DNA of 64,000 bases from Superficieibacter sp. 1612_C1 (GCF_015234305.1 NZ_JADGMI010000001.1:1054001-1118000); one strand, 5' to 3'. Counted from the first letter of the stretch, positions 17,599-28,330 are shown. Notes: a model not told the origin generated them from the sequence alone. Numbers and translations are program-made.

Positions 17599-18777
17599 TT
17601 ACTTGAGCTTGTTGTAAACACGCGCCAGTCGCCCCGTTCCGCTGACGGCGACGGTTGATTCAGCACTGCTGATAAAAGCCGACTCGCCGGGCTTGAGCAC
17701 CAGTTGCTGCTCGTCTTTCCGCAACACCGCTTCGCCTTCAACGCAAAACAGGATCGCGGCGCTGTGTTGAGTAATGAGGTTTTCCTGATTCGACAGATCG
17801 TGCAGCGAAAAGGCGAAGTCATCGACCGGAATAGGGAAATCGAGTTGCTGTCCATTTTTCACCGGCTGGGTGAGCAGTTCCGCCGCAGGTTTAGCCTCGA
17901 ATTTAACGTTGGCGACCAGCTCAGGAATATCGATATATTTTGGCGTCAGGCCCGCGCGCAGAACGTTATCGGAGTTCGCCATGACTTCCAGCGCTACACC
18001 CTGCAAGTAAGCATGCGGTGTCTCAGCAAACAGGAACATGGCCTCGCCAGGATTGAGCTTCACCACATTCAGCAGTAGCGGTGAGAAAAGGCCGCTGTCA
18101 TCCGGGTAAAACTCAGAGATCAGGCGAATGGTCTGCCACGGCTCTCCTTCCTGAGTATCGATAGCCGATTTGAGGATAGCCAGCGCCCGGCTTTTTTCCT
18201 CGCCTTCCAGCGCCAGCAGGCTGGCGAAAAGCTGCTTGAGACGATCTTCATCTGGCTGCTGCAAAAAATGTGCGATAGCGGTATGTGCGCCCGCAACAGG
18301 TTGCAGCAGGGAGACAATTTCTGAAAACTCGCGGAACGCATTCATCGCCAGGAACGGCGTAAGGGCGAAAACCAGTTCGGGTTTATGGTTGGGATCTTTG
18401 TAATTACGTTCGGCCGCATCCAACGGGATCCCGGCGGCATTCTCTCTGGCAAAGCCCTCTTCAGAGGCTTTTTTATTGGGATGTACCTGGATTGAAAGCG
18501 GCTGCGCGGCGCAAAGCACTTTAAACAAAAACGGCAGTTCACCAAAGCGGGCAGCCACGCTTTCACCGAGAAGTGACGCTTTATCGGCGTCAATGATCTC
18601 GCGCAGTGAGCGTTCGTTTCCGCTGGCGTCCTGCACTTTTGAGCTGCTCTTCGGATGCGCGCCCATCCACAGCTCTGCCATCGGCAGGTTTTGCGGATTG
18701 GCGATACCGTAGAGATCCGTTAACGCAGAATGACTTCCCCAGGCGTAGTTTTGCACTGAGTTAATGAGTTTTTGCAT
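17599..18777 (-). CDS. manA: Mannose-6-phosphate isomerase
   Basis: A 392-residue class I phosphomannose isomerase that interconverts mannose-6-phosphate and fructose-6-phosphate, feeding mannose catabolism and GDP-mannose synthesis. The zinc-binding stretch with QVHPNK (near residue 100) and the later H/E residues in PHAYLQG are intact. The ATG at 18775-18777 gives MQKLINSVQNYAWG as in E. coli; the codon two positions earlier is TTG. It is divergent from fumA across 199 bases. Confidence 0.96.
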   Translation of the reverse strand: MQKLINSVQNYAWGSHSALTDLYGIANPQNLPMAELWMGAHPKSSSKVQDASGNERSLREIIDADKASLLGESVAARFGELPFLFKVLCAAQPLSIQVHPNKKASEEGFARENAAGIPLDAAERNYKDPNHKPELVFALTPFLAMNAFREFSEIVSLLQPVAGAHTAIAHFLQQPDEDRLKQLFASLLALEGEEKSRALAILKSAIDTQEGEPWQTIRLISEFYPDDSGLFSPLLLNVVKLNPGEAMFLFAETPHAYLQGVALEVMANSDNVLRAGLTPKYIDIPELVANVKFEAKPAAELLTQPVKNGQQLDFPIPVDDFAFSLHDLSNQENLITQHSAAILFCVEGEAVLRKDEQQLVLKPGESAFISSAESTVAVSGTGRLARVYNKLK

Positions 18778-18976
18778 TATCAAGCCCTGTATTTAATGGA
18801 GTTAATCCCGGTATTAAACCAATAAACCGGGCAGAAGTAACCCTCGGGTCTAAAAAGTCGTATTACTCTCAGTTTTTGTTAAAAACTTGTGTAGGATAAG
18901 CGAACTCGCTTTGAACAGGGCAAATGGAATATCTGCCTCATACAAATAACCAGATTGAGTCATCAGTGAGAGCAAA

Positions 18977-20623
18977 ATGTCGAACAAACCCTTCCGTTAT
19001 CAGGATCCTTTCCCACTGGCAAAGGATGAAACCGAATACTATCTCCTCAGTAGTGACTACGTGTCTGTTGAACACTTCGCCGGGCAAGAAATCCTCAAAG
19101 TCGATCCGCAGGCGCTGACGCTTCTGACGCAGCATGCCTTTCACGACGCCTCATTTATGCTGCGCCCGGCCCATCAGCAGCAGGTCGCCGATATTCTGAG
19201 CGACGCGGATGCCAGCGAAAACGACAAGTACGTCGCACTGCAATTCCTGCGCAACTCTGAAATCGCCGCTAAAGGTATTCTGCCGACCTGTCAGGACACC
19301 GGCACGGCCATCATTATGGGTAAAAAAGGGCAGCGCGTGTGGACCGGTGGCGGCGATGAGGCGGCGCTGGCTCGCGGGGTGTATAACACCTACATCGAAG
19401 ATAACCTGCGTTATTCGCAAAACGCGGCGCTGGATATGTATACCGAAGTCAACACCGGTACCAACCTGCCAGCGCAAATTGACCTCTACAGCGTCGACGG
19501 CGATGAGTACAAATTTCTCTGCATCGCCAAAGGCGGCGGCTCGGCGAATAAAACGTATCTCTATCAGGAAACCAAAGCGCTGCTGTCGCCGGGCAAACTG
19601 AAAAATTATCTGGTCGACAAAATGCGTACCCTCGGCACCGCCGCCTGTCCGCCATACCATATTGCCTTTGTGATTGGCGGCACCTCAGCCGAAGCGACGC
19701 TAAAAACGGTCAAGCTGGCGTCAACCAAATACTACGACGGGCTGCCGCACGAGGGGAATGAATTGGGGCAGGCGTTCCGCGATGTGCAACTGGAGCAGGA
19801 GTTGCTGGTAGAAGCGCAAAATCTCGGCCTCGGCGCGCAATTTGGCGGTAAGTATTTTGCCCATGATATTCGGGTGATCCGCCTGCCGCGTCACGGGGCG
19901 TCTTGTCCGGTGGGGATGGGCGTTTCCTGCTCCGCAGACCGTAATATTAAAGCGAAAATTAACCGTCACGGCATCTGGCTTGAGCGGCTGGAAAACAATC
20001 CGGCGCGCTATATTCCCGAAGCGCTGCGTCAGGCCGGCGAGGGTGAGGTGGTCCACGTCGATCTCAATCGCCCGATGAGCGATATTCTTGGCCAGCTCTC
20101 GCAATGCCCGGTTTCTACTCGCCTGTCGCTCACGGGGACAATTATTGTCGCTCGCGATATTGCCCATGCGAAGCTCAAAGAGCGTCTGGATCGCGGTGAG
20201 GGCTTGCCGCAGTACGTTAAAGATCACCCGATTTATTACGCTGGCCCGGCGAAAACGCCGGAGGGTTATGCGTCAGGCTCACTTGGCCCGACTACCGCCG
20301 GACGGATGGACTCTTACGTCGATCAGCTTCAGGCTAACGGTGGCAGCATGATTATGCTGGCGAAGGGCAACCGCAGCCAGCAGGTGACCGATGCCTGTCA
20401 TAAGCACGGCGGGTTTTATCTTGGCAGCATCGGCGGCCCGGCAGCGGTTCTCGCGCAAAACAGCATTAAGCACCTCGAGTGCGTCGAGTATCCGGAACTG
20501 GGAATGGAAGCCATCTGGAAAATTGAAGTCGAAAATTTTCCGGCATTTATTCTGGTTGATGATAAAGGTAACGACTTTTTCCAGCAGATTAACAGCGGAC
20601 AATGCGCGCGCTGCGTGAAATAG
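18977..20623 (+). CDS. fumA: Class I fumarase FumA (iron-sulfur)
   Basis: A 548-residue [4Fe-4S] fumarate hydratase of the TCA cycle, used mainly under aerobic or microaerobic iron-replete conditions. The three cluster cysteines are seen in [15 protein letters not shown] and GASCPVGMG. Length and sequence equal E. coli FumA. It is followed by fumC on the same strand after 163 bases, the usual enteric order. The C terminus (QCARCVK) resembles E. coli FumA. Confidence 0.96.
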   Translation: MSNKPFRYQDPFPLAKDETEYYLLSSDYVSVEHFAGQEILKVDPQALTLLTQHAFHDASFMLRPAHQQQVADILSDADASENDKYVALQFLRNSEIAAKGILPTCQDTGTAIIMGKKGQRVWTGGGDEAALARGVYNTYIEDNLRYSQNAALDMYTEVNTGTNLPAQIDLYSVDGDEYKFLCIAKGGGSANKTYLYQETKALLSPGKLKNYLVDKMRTLGTAACPPYHIAFVIGGTSAEATLKTVKLASTKYYDGLPHEGNELGQAFRDVQLEQELLVEAQNLGLGAQFGGKYFAHDIRVIRLPRHGASCPVGMGVSCSADRNIKAKINRHGIWLERLENNPARYIPEALRQAGEGEVVHVDLNRPMSDILGQLSQCPVSTRLSLTGTIIVARDIAHAKLKERLDRGEGLPQYVKDHPIYYAGPAKTPEGYASGSLGPTTAGRMDSYVDQLQANGGSMIMLAKGNRSQQVTDACHKHGGFYLGSIGGPAAVLAQNSIKHLECVEYPELGMEAIWKIEVENFPAFILVDDKGNDFFQQINSGQCARCVK

Positions 20624-20638
20624 CGTTAACCATAACGA

Positions 20639-20661
20639 TCCCGGCAGCCGCGCTGCCGGGA
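20639..20661. repeat. REP-like hairpin between fumA and fumC
   Basis: A short GC-rich palindrome (CCCGGCAGC paired with GCTGCCGGG) sits 15 bases after fumA. It resembles a single REP-type or stabilising hairpin. No T-run follows, so read-through into fumC is possible. Confidence 0.5.
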
Positions 20662-20786
20662 AACGACTTTCGCGCTTCCTCTTAAGCGCACGAAGCATTA
20701 AGTGAGTTGCCAAAAATAGCTGATACTTCATCTCGGTTGCAGATGAGCAATGTCGACACTTCCATCATTTATTCAAGGAGCCAGTC

Positions 20787-22190
20787 ATGACAACGCATCG
20801 CAGTGAGAAAGATTCGATGGGGGCTATTGAGGTCCCGGCAGACAAACTGTGGGGAGCCCAGACCCAGCGATCGCTGGAGCATTTTCGCATTTCCAGCGAA
20901 AAAATGCCGGTCTCGCTGATCCGTGCGCTGGCGCTGACCAAACGCGCCGCCGCGAAAGTGAATCAGGATTTAGGGCTGCTGCCCGCTGAAAAAGCCACTG
21001 CCATTATTAACGCCGCCGATGAAGTCCTTGCCGGAAAGCATCCGCAGGAGTTCCCGCTGGCTATCTGGCAGACCGGTTCCGGCACCCAGAGCAACATGAA
21101 TATGAATGAGGTGCTGGCGAACCGCGCCAGCGAATTGCTGGGTGGCGTGAGAGGCATGGAGCGTAAAGTCCATCCTAATGACGACGTTAACAAGAGCCAA
21201 AGCTCCAACGATGTTTTCCCGACCGCCATGCACGTGGCGGCCATTATTGCGATCAAGGAAGACCTGATCCCGCAGCTTAATGTCCTGAAAAGCACCCTGG
21301 CGGAGAAATCAGCGGCCTTCCGCGATATTGTCAAAATTGGCCGCACCCACTTGCAGGACGCGACGCCGCTCACCCTTGGTCAGGAGATTTCCGGCTGGGT
21401 GGCGATGCTTGAGCATAATCTTCGCCATCTTGAACACAGCCTGCCGCACCTGAGCGAACTGGCGTTAGGCGGCACCGCCGTGGGTACCGGCCTGAACACG
21501 CATCCTGAATACGCGCAGCGGGTGGCGCAAGAGCTGGCGTCGCTTACCGGCCAGGCGTTTGTCACCGCGCCGAATAAATTTGAGGCGCTGGCGACCTGTG
21601 ATGCACTGGTCCATTCGCACGGAGCGCTGAAGGGGCTGGCGGCATCGATGATGAAAATTGCCAACGATGTGCGCTGGCTGGCGTCCGGCCCACGCTGTGG
21701 GATCGGCGAGCTGTCCATTCCGGAAAACGAACCTGGCTCGTCGATCATGCCGGGTAAGGTCAACCCGACGCAGTGCGAAGCGATGACTATGCTGTGCTGT
21801 CAGGTGCTCGGCAATGATGTGGCGATCAACCTCGGGGGCGCTTCGGGCAACTTTGAGCTCAACGTCTACCGTCCGCTGGTGATCCATAACTTCCTGCAAT
21901 CGGTGCGCCTGCTGGCAGACGGTATCGAGAGTTTTAACGAGCACTGTGCTACCGGTATTGAGCCAAACCGTGAGCGCATCTCGCAACTGCTTAACGACTC
22001 GCTGATGTTAGTCACCGCCCTGAACACGCACATCGGCTACGACAAAGCGGCGGAAATTGCCAAGAAGGCGCACAAAGAAGGGCTGACGCTGAAAGAATCA
22101 GCCCTTAAGCTTGGCTATCTGACTGAAGAGGAGTTTGAGCGCTGGGTGCGTCCGCAAGACATGGTCGGTAGCATGCCAGCTACTCGTTAG
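20787..22190 (+). CDS. fumC: Class II fumarase FumC
   Basis: A 467-residue oxygen-stable, iron-independent fumarase of the aspartase/fumarase superfamily. The signature [15 protein letters not shown] is present, as are [10 protein letters not shown] and the [14 protein letters not shown] substrate-binding loop. Length equals E. coli FumC (467). In E. coli it is controlled by SoxRS and iron status, which makes it the backup for FumA; no SoxS box was verified here. Its end overlaps the convergent tus gene by 11 bases. Confidence 0.97.
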   Translation: MTTHRSEKDSMGAIEVPADKLWGAQTQRSLEHFRISSEKMPVSLIRALALTKRAAAKVNQDLGLLPAEKATAIINAADEVLAGKHPQEFPLAIWQTGSGTQSNMNMNEVLANRASELLGGVRGMERKVHPNDDVNKSQSSNDVFPTAMHVAAIIAIKEDLIPQLNVLKSTLAEKSAAFRDIVKIGRTHLQDATPLTLGQEISGWVAMLEHNLRHLEHSLPHLSELALGGTAVGTGLNTHPEYAQRVAQELASLTGQAFVTAPNKFEALATCDALVHSHGALKGLAASMMKIANDVRWLASGPRCGIGELSIPENEPGSSIMPGKVNPTQCEAMTMLCCQVLGNDVAINLGGASGNFELNVYRPLVIHNFLQSVRLLADGIESFNEHCATGIEPNRERISQLLNDSLMLVTALNTHIGYDKAAEIAKKAHKEGLTLKESALKLGYLTEEEFERWVRPQDMVGSMPATR

Positions 22191-23112
22191 CCACATACAG
22201 GTGCAGTCGGGGAATGATCGGCGTTAACGACTGCGCCTCCGGCTTATAACGGTGCTGTACGTTTTCGGCGTCATAATCCAGTAGTTCACCAATATCCGGC
22301 ACGCTGACGCCGCCGGTGCCGGAGATCAGCGCAATAATGGGGCTGGGGCAGGCGTACTGAACCTGTTTTTGCTGTCCGGGATACCACACGCGGGCGATGG
22401 GCTGCACTTTTACTGGCCGCTTGATTTTCAGTTTCGCCCGTTCTGGCAGGGCAGCGACATCCTGATGCTCCCGCTCAAGCCGGGCCTGCCATTGTTCACG
22501 GGTCCAGGGGGCCACCGCGCGCGGCGATTTCAGGCTTTTCTCCAGCTGTTCCAGCACCTCATTACGCGTCAGATTTTTTATAATGTGCTTATTGGCCCAG
22601 CCAAAGCGCAGCGTGCCCGGATCGTTAAGCAGTGTGACCGTGCGATAAGCGTTGAGGGTGATAAGCCCTGGCAGGTAGCGATGTACCCATTCAAAACGTG
22701 CGGTGGTCGGTAAACCTGATTCTACGGTAACGATATTTTCAAACGTCGTTTTAAGCGCGTTAATATGGCTGACGCGGGTCTGCAACGCCTCCTGTTGTGC
22801 GGGCGTTACCTGAAAGCAAATCACCCCGGGGAGACGTACCGCCGCTTTACTGCTGCGAACTTCAGACTGCTGCTGGATGAACAAATGGCTAAAATGGCTG
22901 AGCGCCTGGGCGAAGGCCGCTTTACCCACGTGCTGAATCACCCGGATACGATTGAGCGGCGAATGCTCATCCTGTTTTTTGATCTCCGGCAGCTCAAAGA
23001 CGCGCGCCGCCAGCAGCCGACAGTTTTCAAGATCCTGGCGCAGTTCAGCCAGTTCATGCTCCAGCTCACGAAAGGTAGAGGTTAAACGCTCAACAACATC
23101 ATAACTGGCCAT
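22180..23112 (-). CDS. tus: Replication terminus site-binding protein Tus
   Basis: A 310-residue Ter-binding protein that arrests replication forks arriving from one direction. It aligns with E. coli Tus (309) through [19 protein letters not shown] and the conserved [21 protein letters not shown]-binding strand. The ATG at 23110-23112 ([10 protein letters not shown]) has GGAG 5 bases ahead; a further in-frame ATG two codons upstream is unlikely. The Ter site directly upstream would let Tus repress itself. It is placed downstream of rstB and convergent with fumC, as in E. coli. Confidence 0.96.
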   Translation of the reverse strand: MASYDVVERLTSTFRELEHELAELRQDLENCRLLAARVFELPEIKKQDEHSPLNRIRVIQHVGKAAFAQALSHFSHLFIQQQSEVRSSKAAVRLPGVICFQVTPAQQEALQTRVSHINALKTTFENIVTVESGLPTTARFEWVHRYLPGLITLNAYRTVTLLNDPGTLRFGWANKHIIKNLTRNEVLEQLEKSLKSPRAVAPWTREQWQARLEREHQDVAALPERAKLKIKRPVKVQPIARVWYPGQQKQVQYACPSPIIALISGTGGVSVPDIGELLDYDAENVQHRYKPEAQSLTPIIPRLHLYVANE

Positions 23113-23122
23113 GAACACTCCG

Positions 23123-23143
23123 CGTTAGTTACAACATACTTTT
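23123..23143 (-). promoter_or_regulatory. Ter site (TerB position), replication fork trap and tus operator
   Basis: On the minus strand the site contains AAAGTATGTTGTAACTAACG, matching the invariant Ter core AGTATGTTGTAACTAA. It ends about 11 bases before the tus start codon, the position of TerB in E. coli. With the conserved G of AGTATG on the high-coordinate side, forks moving from high to low coordinates should be stopped and the opposite direction allowed. It overlaps the tus leader, consistent with known autoregulation. Confidence 0.92.
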
Positions 23144-23186
23144 AGAGTATTCATTTTATGTAAACTCAGGCTCCGGTGCAACTTTT

Positions 23187-24488
23187 TCAGGCAGAAGTTG
23201 GCAGGGCGATGTTATGCCATAACGGCCAGCTAAACCGAAAACGTGCGCCTCCGGCCGGACTGACCTCGCAGGCAACGTCCCCTGCCATCGCCTGAGCGAT
23301 GGAGGCGACTATTGCCAGCCCAAGGCCACAGCCGCCGGTCGCCCGGTCACGGCTGGGGTCGAGGCGAACAAAAGGTTCAAACACGCGCTGGCGTTCGTGC
23401 TCCGCAATGCCGCAACCGTCATCGTCAACTATCAGACAGGCGCGGTTGCCAGTCAACGCCAGGCTGACCACAATTTGCTGCTCACTGTAGCGCAGCGCGT
23501 TATTCAGCAGATTATCTAACACCCGCTCTATAAGGCGCATATCCACGGCACCGTAGTCGCCGGGGACAATATTGCCGGCAACGATCTGCCGCTGTGGGTT
23601 AACCGATTGCACATCATCAACATGCGCCGCGATCCAGGTGGGTAAATCCGGTGTCGTCAGGGTGAGGGCCGTTTGCGGGCGATCGAGACGGGCGTAAGTT
23701 AACAGCTCCTCAATTAGCGCTTCGAGCTGTTCAATATCGCGATTTAGCGCCTGCGATTCGTCAGGCGCAAGACCTTCGCTCATCTCTAGCCGGTAGCGCA
23801 GGCGGACCAGCGGCGTGCGCAATTCGTGGGCTATGCCGTCAATCAGTTGTTTTTTACTGGCAATCAACGCATTGATATTATCTGCCATCTGGTTAAACGC
23901 CACGCCGAGCCGTTCGAAGCTGGACATACTGTCAAAGTGAATGCGCTCGGCCAGATGTCCTTCGCCAAAACGCTGGGCCGCCGACTCCAGCCGCAGCATA
24001 TCCTGCCAGTGAGGGCGCATCCAGATGAACACCGGGAAGGCTAGCGAAATGCCGATAAACGCCATTAGCGCCACGTCAAGAAGCCGCATCTGGTGCATAA
24101 AGTAGAGATAGGGCACTGGCCCGACGGCGAGCACGTAGTGGCTACGTGGAATGCGCTGGACAAACGTGTACTGATCGTCCAGCGCCACAATATCTCCGGC
24201 GCGCAGGTGCTGCATATCGCTGGCCGCGAGAGTAAATTTGCTGAGCGGTTCAATGCGTAAATCAAACGATAAGTTCAGATCCAGCCGTTTGAGGGTTTTA
24301 TTCCACGCGTGCGGCGGAATTTCACGCAGTTCGCTGCGCATTAAATAGAGCGAGCTTTTCATCAGATCGTCCAGCGACTGACGGCCGGCACGCTCGGCGG
24401 TGAATTTATAGACCAGTCCTACCAGCATTGTCATCACCAGAAAGCAGACAAACAGCAGGAGGTAAAACTGCACAAACAGTTTCTTCAT
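23187..24488 (-). CDS. rstB: Sensor histidine kinase RstB
   Basis: A 433-residue membrane sensor kinase, partner of RstA. Membrane segments lie near residues 6-27 and 136-155, with a periplasmic sensor domain between them and a HAMP linker after. The phospho-accepting histidine is H221 in DGIAHELRTPL. The ATP-binding N box (LDNLLNNALRY), the G1 box (DDDGCGI) and GCGLGLAIV follow. In E. coli RstBA is part of the PhoPQ regulon and responds to acid and low magnesium. It lies 28 bases downstream of rstA in the same operon. Confidence 0.96.
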   Translation of the reverse strand: MKKLFVQFYLLLFVCFLVMTMLVGLVYKFTAERAGRQSLDDLMKSSLYLMRSELREIPPHAWNKTLKRLDLNLSFDLRIEPLSKFTLAASDMQHLRAGDIVALDDQYTFVQRIPRSHYVLAVGPVPYLYFMHQMRLLDVALMAFIGISLAFPVFIWMRPHWQDMLRLESAAQRFGEGHLAERIHFDSMSSFERLGVAFNQMADNINALIASKKQLIDGIAHELRTPLVRLRYRLEMSEGLAPDESQALNRDIEQLEALIEELLTYARLDRPQTALTLTTPDLPTWIAAHVDDVQSVNPQRQIVAGNIVPGDYGAVDMRLIERVLDNLLNNALRYSEQQIVVSLALTGNRACLIVDDDGCGIAEHERQRVFEPFVRLDPSRDRATGGCGLGLAIVASIAQAMAGDVACEVSPAGGARFRFSWPLWHNIALPTSA

Positions 24489-24516
24489 GGCGGTATTCTA
24501 TCCCGTCAGTGAATCA

Positions 24517-25233
24517 TTAATTGTCCCAGGCGTGAGGGGCAAATAAGTAGCCTTTATTACGCACGGTCTTAATCCGATAAGGTTCGGTGGCATTGTCCTG
24601 CAATTTTTTCCGCAGGCGAGAGATAGCCACGTCAACGCTGCGATCCATGCCGTCATAGCTGACGCCGCGCAGGTTTTTCAGCAGCGCATCGCGATCCATA
24701 ATCTGCCCGGCGTGGGTGGCCAGCTCCCACAGCAGGTCGAAATCGGCCGTGGAGAGGGCGATGTTGTCACTGCCTAATAATACCTGGCGATTAACCGGGT
24801 CGATTGCCAGCGAGCCAAAACGAATAGCTTTATGCGGCGTCAATGCGGCAATGGCCGGGCCAGAAGAGGGGGCCATATGCTGACGGAGATGCAAACGCAG
24901 GCGGGCCAGTAATACTGCGGGTGGCGTGGTTTTAAGAATGTAGTCATTCGCCCCCAGCTCAAGAGAGAGAATATGATTCATATCGCTGTCGAGCGAGGTC
25001 AGCAGGACAATCGGCCCCTGCCACTGCTTGCGCAGATCGCGGCAGATGGTCATTCCGTCTTTGCCTGGCAGCATGATATCCAGCAGCACAAGATCGGGGG
25101 CTTCCCGCAGCACCGTCTCTTCCGCGCGATCGCCGCGTGGCTCTATGACGACAGCAAAATCATGCTTCCCAAGCCAGGCGGCTATGAGTGCGCCAACCTC
25201 AGGATCGTCTTCGACGAAAACTATCTTATTCAT
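24517..25233 (-). CDS. rstA: Response regulator RstA (OmpR family)
   Basis: A 238-residue response regulator. The receiver domain has phospho-acceptor D52 in LVLLDIMLPGKDG, acidic D9-D10, and the conserved lysine in ILKTTPP. The C-terminal winged helix ends with RVKTVRNKGYLF-like residues (RIKTVRNKGYLF). Known E. coli targets include asr, csgD and narG. The ATG at 25231-25233 (MNKIVFVEDD) is the family start; the frame is open six codons upstream. A PhoP-box-like element lies about 56 bases upstream and a predicted RstA box lies upstream of asr in this same window. Confidence 0.96.
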   Translation of the reverse strand: MNKIVFVEDDPEVGALIAAWLGKHDFAVVIEPRGDRAEETVLREAPDLVLLDIMLPGKDGMTICRDLRKQWQGPIVLLTSLDSDMNHILSLELGANDYILKTTPPAVLLARLRLHLRQHMAPSSGPAIAALTPHKAIRFGSLAIDPVNRQVLLGSDNIALSTADFDLLWELATHAGQIMDRDALLKNLRGVSYDGMDRSVDVAISRLRKKLQDNATEPYRIKTVRNKGYLFAPHAWDN

Positions 25234-25288
25234 ATAATTGATACGGTACAAAAAAAGCCAACATACACCGCCTGAGCAAAAGCTTCCA

Positions 25289-25305
25289 TTAATCGTTCAT
25301 AAACA
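25289..25305 (-). promoter_or_regulatory. PhoP-box-like element upstream of rstA
   Basis: On the minus strand: TGTTTA, five bases, GATTAA. This resembles the PhoP tandem repeat (T/G)GTTTA-N5-(T/G)GTTTA, with the second half degenerate. E. coli rstA is known to be PhoP-activated, which supports the assignment. Confidence 0.6.
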
Positions 25306-25359
25306 GAGTCACTTCCGTTATGCTGCGGTAATTGTTATTTATCTGTTAAAGGCAAAGGA

Positions 25360-25695
25360 ATGGGGCTTTTGATCAAAGCGGCGCTAGGGGCGCTGGTGGT
25401 AGTGCTGATTAGCGTACTGTCAAAAACGAAGAATTATTATATCGCCGGGCTAATCCCTTTATTTCCGACATTTGCCTTAATCGCCCACTATATTGTCGCC
25501 AGTGAGCGGGGTATTGAAGCGTTGCGAACCACTATCGTGTTTGGGATGTGGTCGATTATTCCTTACTTTATTTATCTGCTGTCGCTGTGGTATTTCACCG
25601 GCTTTATGCGCCTTCCGCTGGCGCTGAGCGCTGCCGTTATCTGCTGGAGCCTGAGTGCCTGGCTGCTCATTCTGCTCTGGAGTCGATTCCACTAG
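25360..25695 (+). CDS. ydgC: Inner membrane protein YdgC (GlpM family)
   Basis: A 111-residue, four-helix membrane protein nearly identical in layout to E. coli YdgC, beginning MGLLIKAALGALVVVLI and containing KTKNYYIAGLIPLFPTF. GlpM-family proteins were linked to alginate production in Pseudomonas; the role in enterics is unknown. It is divergent from rstA across 126 bases and convergent with ydgI. An AAAGGCAAAGG element precedes the start. Confidence 0.9.
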   Translation: MGLLIKAALGALVVVLISVLSKTKNYYIAGLIPLFPTFALIAHYIVASERGIEALRTTIVFGMWSIIPYFIYLLSLWYFTGFMRLPLALSAAVICWSLSAWLLILLWSRFH

Positions 25696-25784
25696 CGCAG
25701 CGGCCATTCTCCGCCGACGCCGAAACTGCGCCCGCTAACATAACCACATTATTGACCAAAAGGATCGGCGTTAGGGCGCGCTTT

Positions 25785-27167
25785 TTATCCCATCAGTATC
25801 CAGGTTGCAGGAACCGCAGCAACCAGTAAGAACACGATTAATGCCTGTTCCCCGGCTTTTAATTTGCTGTCATGCTGATGCGTGCGGCGGGCGTAGATAA
25901 ACACCAGCAGACCCGGTGCGTACAAGATCACTGACAGCAATAAATGCAGGGGACCTGAGGCATACAATAACCATAAGCCATAAATACAGGCTCCAATACC
26001 CACCGCGCGATGAAGTGGGCGGGCAGCCACTTTGACCAGAAACGCACCGACCAGGAAGTAGGGAACCAGGATCATTTCTGAGGCGATATTCAGTAGCGTG
26101 TTGTAATCGGAGTGCGTCAGCCAGATTAGCAGCAGACAAATCTGCACGCTGATGTTGGTCAGCCACAGCGACGCCGCCGGGGCATTATTTTTATTCTGCC
26201 TGGCAAAAACACGCGGGAAGGTTTTATAAGTCGCCGCTACCAACGGGACTTCGGCCGCCATAATGGTCCAGCTAAGATAAGCGCCGCAGACCGAAATAAT
26301 TAACCCGGTGGCAATGATCACTTCACCCCACGACCCCATCATATTGACCATCAGCCCGGCCATGGAGGGATTGCGCATTTCCGCCAGTTCAGGACGGGCA
26401 ACCACGCCGAGTGACAGCATCGTGACCAGCAAATAGACACCCAGCGCGGCGAGAACGGCCAGCAATGTCGCGCGTCCAACATCACGCTTATTCTGTGCTC
26501 TGGCGGAAACCACTACCGCGCCTTCAACCCCAATAAACACCCACAGCGTGATCAGCATTGTGCCTTTGACCTGCTCCCACACCGGCATCGCTAAATCTAC
26601 GCCGCTAAAATCCAGGGTAAAGGTATCAAGGCTAAAAGCTAACCCCGCGAGCACGATGAATAATCCCAGCGGCAGCAATTTAGCGAGCGTGGCTACAAGA
26701 TTTATTCCGGCAGCGGTCTGCACACCGCGCAGGACCAGGGCATGTACAATCCACAATAGTACTGATGAGCCTGCAATCGCCTGCCAGGTATTACCATCGC
26801 CAAATAGGCGCAGCTCAGGCGTATCGGTAAAGAAACTGAGGGCGGAAAACACGATCACCAGGTATGAGACGTTAGCGATCACCGCACACAGCCAGTAACC
26901 CCAGGCGGAACAGAAGCCGATCAGCTCGCCAAAGCCTTCGCGTGCGTAAGTGAATATGCCGCCATCGAGGTCGGGCCGCAGGCGCGTCAGCAATAACATC
27001 GCAAAGGCCAGCAGCAGGATCCCCACACCGGTGATGGCCCAGCCGATAATCAAGGCCAGCGGGCTGGCGACCTGTGCCATATTTTGCGGCAGGCTAAACA
27101 CGCCCGCTCCCAACATGGAGCTTAAAACAAGTGCGGTTAAAGCACTCAGACCAAGTTTCTTTTCCAT
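25785..27167 (-). CDS. ydgI: APC-family amino acid antiporter YdgI (ArcD-like)
   Basis: A 460-residue basic amino acid/polyamine antiporter of the APC superfamily with about twelve membrane helices. E. coli YdgI is the close match and is annotated as a putative arginine/ornithine antiporter; the substrate is not proven. The glycine-rich first helix SSMLGAGVFSLPQNMA is typical of the family. The ATG at 27165-27167 (MEKKLGLSAL) gives the E. coli length; nine upstream codons are open but not conserved. No arginine deiminase genes lie nearby. Confidence 0.92.
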   Translation of the reverse strand: MEKKLGLSALTALVLSSMLGAGVFSLPQNMAQVASPLALIIGWAITGVGILLLAFAMLLLTRLRPDLDGGIFTYAREGFGELIGFCSAWGYWLCAVIANVSYLVIVFSALSFFTDTPELRLFGDGNTWQAIAGSSVLLWIVHALVLRGVQTAAGINLVATLAKLLPLGLFIVLAGLAFSLDTFTLDFSGVDLAMPVWEQVKGTMLITLWVFIGVEGAVVVSARAQNKRDVGRATLLAVLAALGVYLLVTMLSLGVVARPELAEMRNPSMAGLMVNMMGSWGEVIIATGLIISVCGAYLSWTIMAAEVPLVAATYKTFPRVFARQNKNNAPAASLWLTNISVQICLLLIWLTHSDYNTLLNIASEMILVPYFLVGAFLVKVAARPLHRAVGIGACIYGLWLLYASGPLHLLLSVILYAPGLLVFIYARRTHQHDSKLKAGEQALIVFLLVAAVPATWILMG

Positions 27168-27385
27168 TGATATCCTGTGGCATAAATAGGGCAAGAGCGA
27201 ATATTTATCTTACAAAACCGCATAAAGATGGTAGATCGCTCTGAGGCGCGGGATTGTACGAAGTGTGTTACTGAGATGCAATATTGGAAAGAAGGAATAG
27301 TGAGGATATTGTCAAAAAAAGAAGAGGGTAAGAGGATGGGTCTGGAAGCCGGGCCTGTTTCAGGCCCGGCGCGACGCAGTCAGAA

Positions 27386-28330
27386 TTATTTGAACAGATC
27401 GGCGCTGATGGTCACGTTGCCACCGCGTTCCTGCCACTGACGAGTGATGTGGTAGTATTTCGCGCCTTTTTTAGCCGCACGTTTTGCCACCTGATAGGAC
27501 ACTTCAGTCATGTTGCCATAGTTGCCGGTAAACTTAACGCTATCGAACGGCACCATTTGCGCCGCGGTAATTTTGTTTACCTCTTCGACTTTCGTGCCAT
27601 CCGGTAACGTGACAGTGTAACGCCCACCTTTTGATGACTGAGTTTCAAAGAAACGGCCAATTTCCGTGCTGGGGGCCGCGCTGGTGGCTACGCCCGGGAT
27701 CTCAACCTTTTTGGCTTCTTCGCCGCCTTTTGCCAGGGCGGCACGTCCGGCGTCGGAATCCGCAGGGATAGCATCCGGGCTTTGCAGAACGCGTTTCTTC
27801 GCATCGGCTTTATAGATGAAGGCGGTAATACGCTGGTTGCCACCCTGGTTCGCATCGACCTGACGAACGATGTAGAACGAGGCTGCGCCTTTTTGTTTCG
27901 CGGCTTTGGTAATGGCGTCGTTCACTTCAGGCTGACTGCGGAAAAATCCCTGAATGGTGACGGTATCAAACGGCTCCAGCGCGACGGCCTGATCTTTTGG
28001 TAATTCCATCACGCCGTTAATAACGCGATTTTGCGGTTTGTCGGCCTGCGGCGCATTTTCTTTATAGACGTCGGCGACGACGCGCCAGTTACCGCTGTTA
28101 TTGGCATCTGACGTATCCTGAATGTAAAAAGACGCTGCGCCCATTTTATCTGCACGGCGGGAAACGGCATTTACCGCATCGCCAATGGCATTAAAACGAC
28201 CGGTAACGACCACACGGTCGTAGGGCTTCAGCGCTGCTGCTTGCTCCGGCGTTAATTCTGTGGCTGCCTGTGCCGACAGAGCGGTGGCAGACAGGAGTGC
28301 GGATGCCAGGAGTGTGTTCTTAAGCTTCAT
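27386..28330 (-). CDS. ydgH: Periplasmic protein YdgH with three DUF1471 (YhcN-like) repeats
   Basis: A 314-residue exported protein. The signal peptide (MKLKNTLLASALLSATALSA, cut before ATELTPEQ) is followed by three related modules of about 60-80 residues, each with a KKGA-SFYI- or KYYHITRQ-type core. DUF1471 proteins in enterics (BhsA, McbA, YhcN) are tied to stress and biofilm behaviour; YdgH itself has been linked to envelope homeostasis. The ATG at 28328-28330 matches the E. coli start and length. The gene is divergent from pntA across a 516-base gap. Confidence 0.93.
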   Translation of the reverse strand: MKLKNTLLASALLSATALSAQAATELTPEQAAALKPYDRVVVTGRFNAIGDAVNAVSRRADKMGAASFYIQDTSDANNSGNWRVVADVYKENAPQADKPQNRVINGVMELPKDQAVALEPFDTVTIQGFFRSQPEVNDAITKAAKQKGAASFYIVRQVDANQGGNQRITAFIYKADAKKRVLQSPDAIPADSDAGRAALAKGGEEAKKVEIPGVATSAAPSTEIGRFFETQSSKGGRYTVTLPDGTKVEEVNKITAAQMVPFDSVKFTGNYGNMTEVSYQVAKRAAKKGAKYYHITRQWQERGGNVTISADLFK

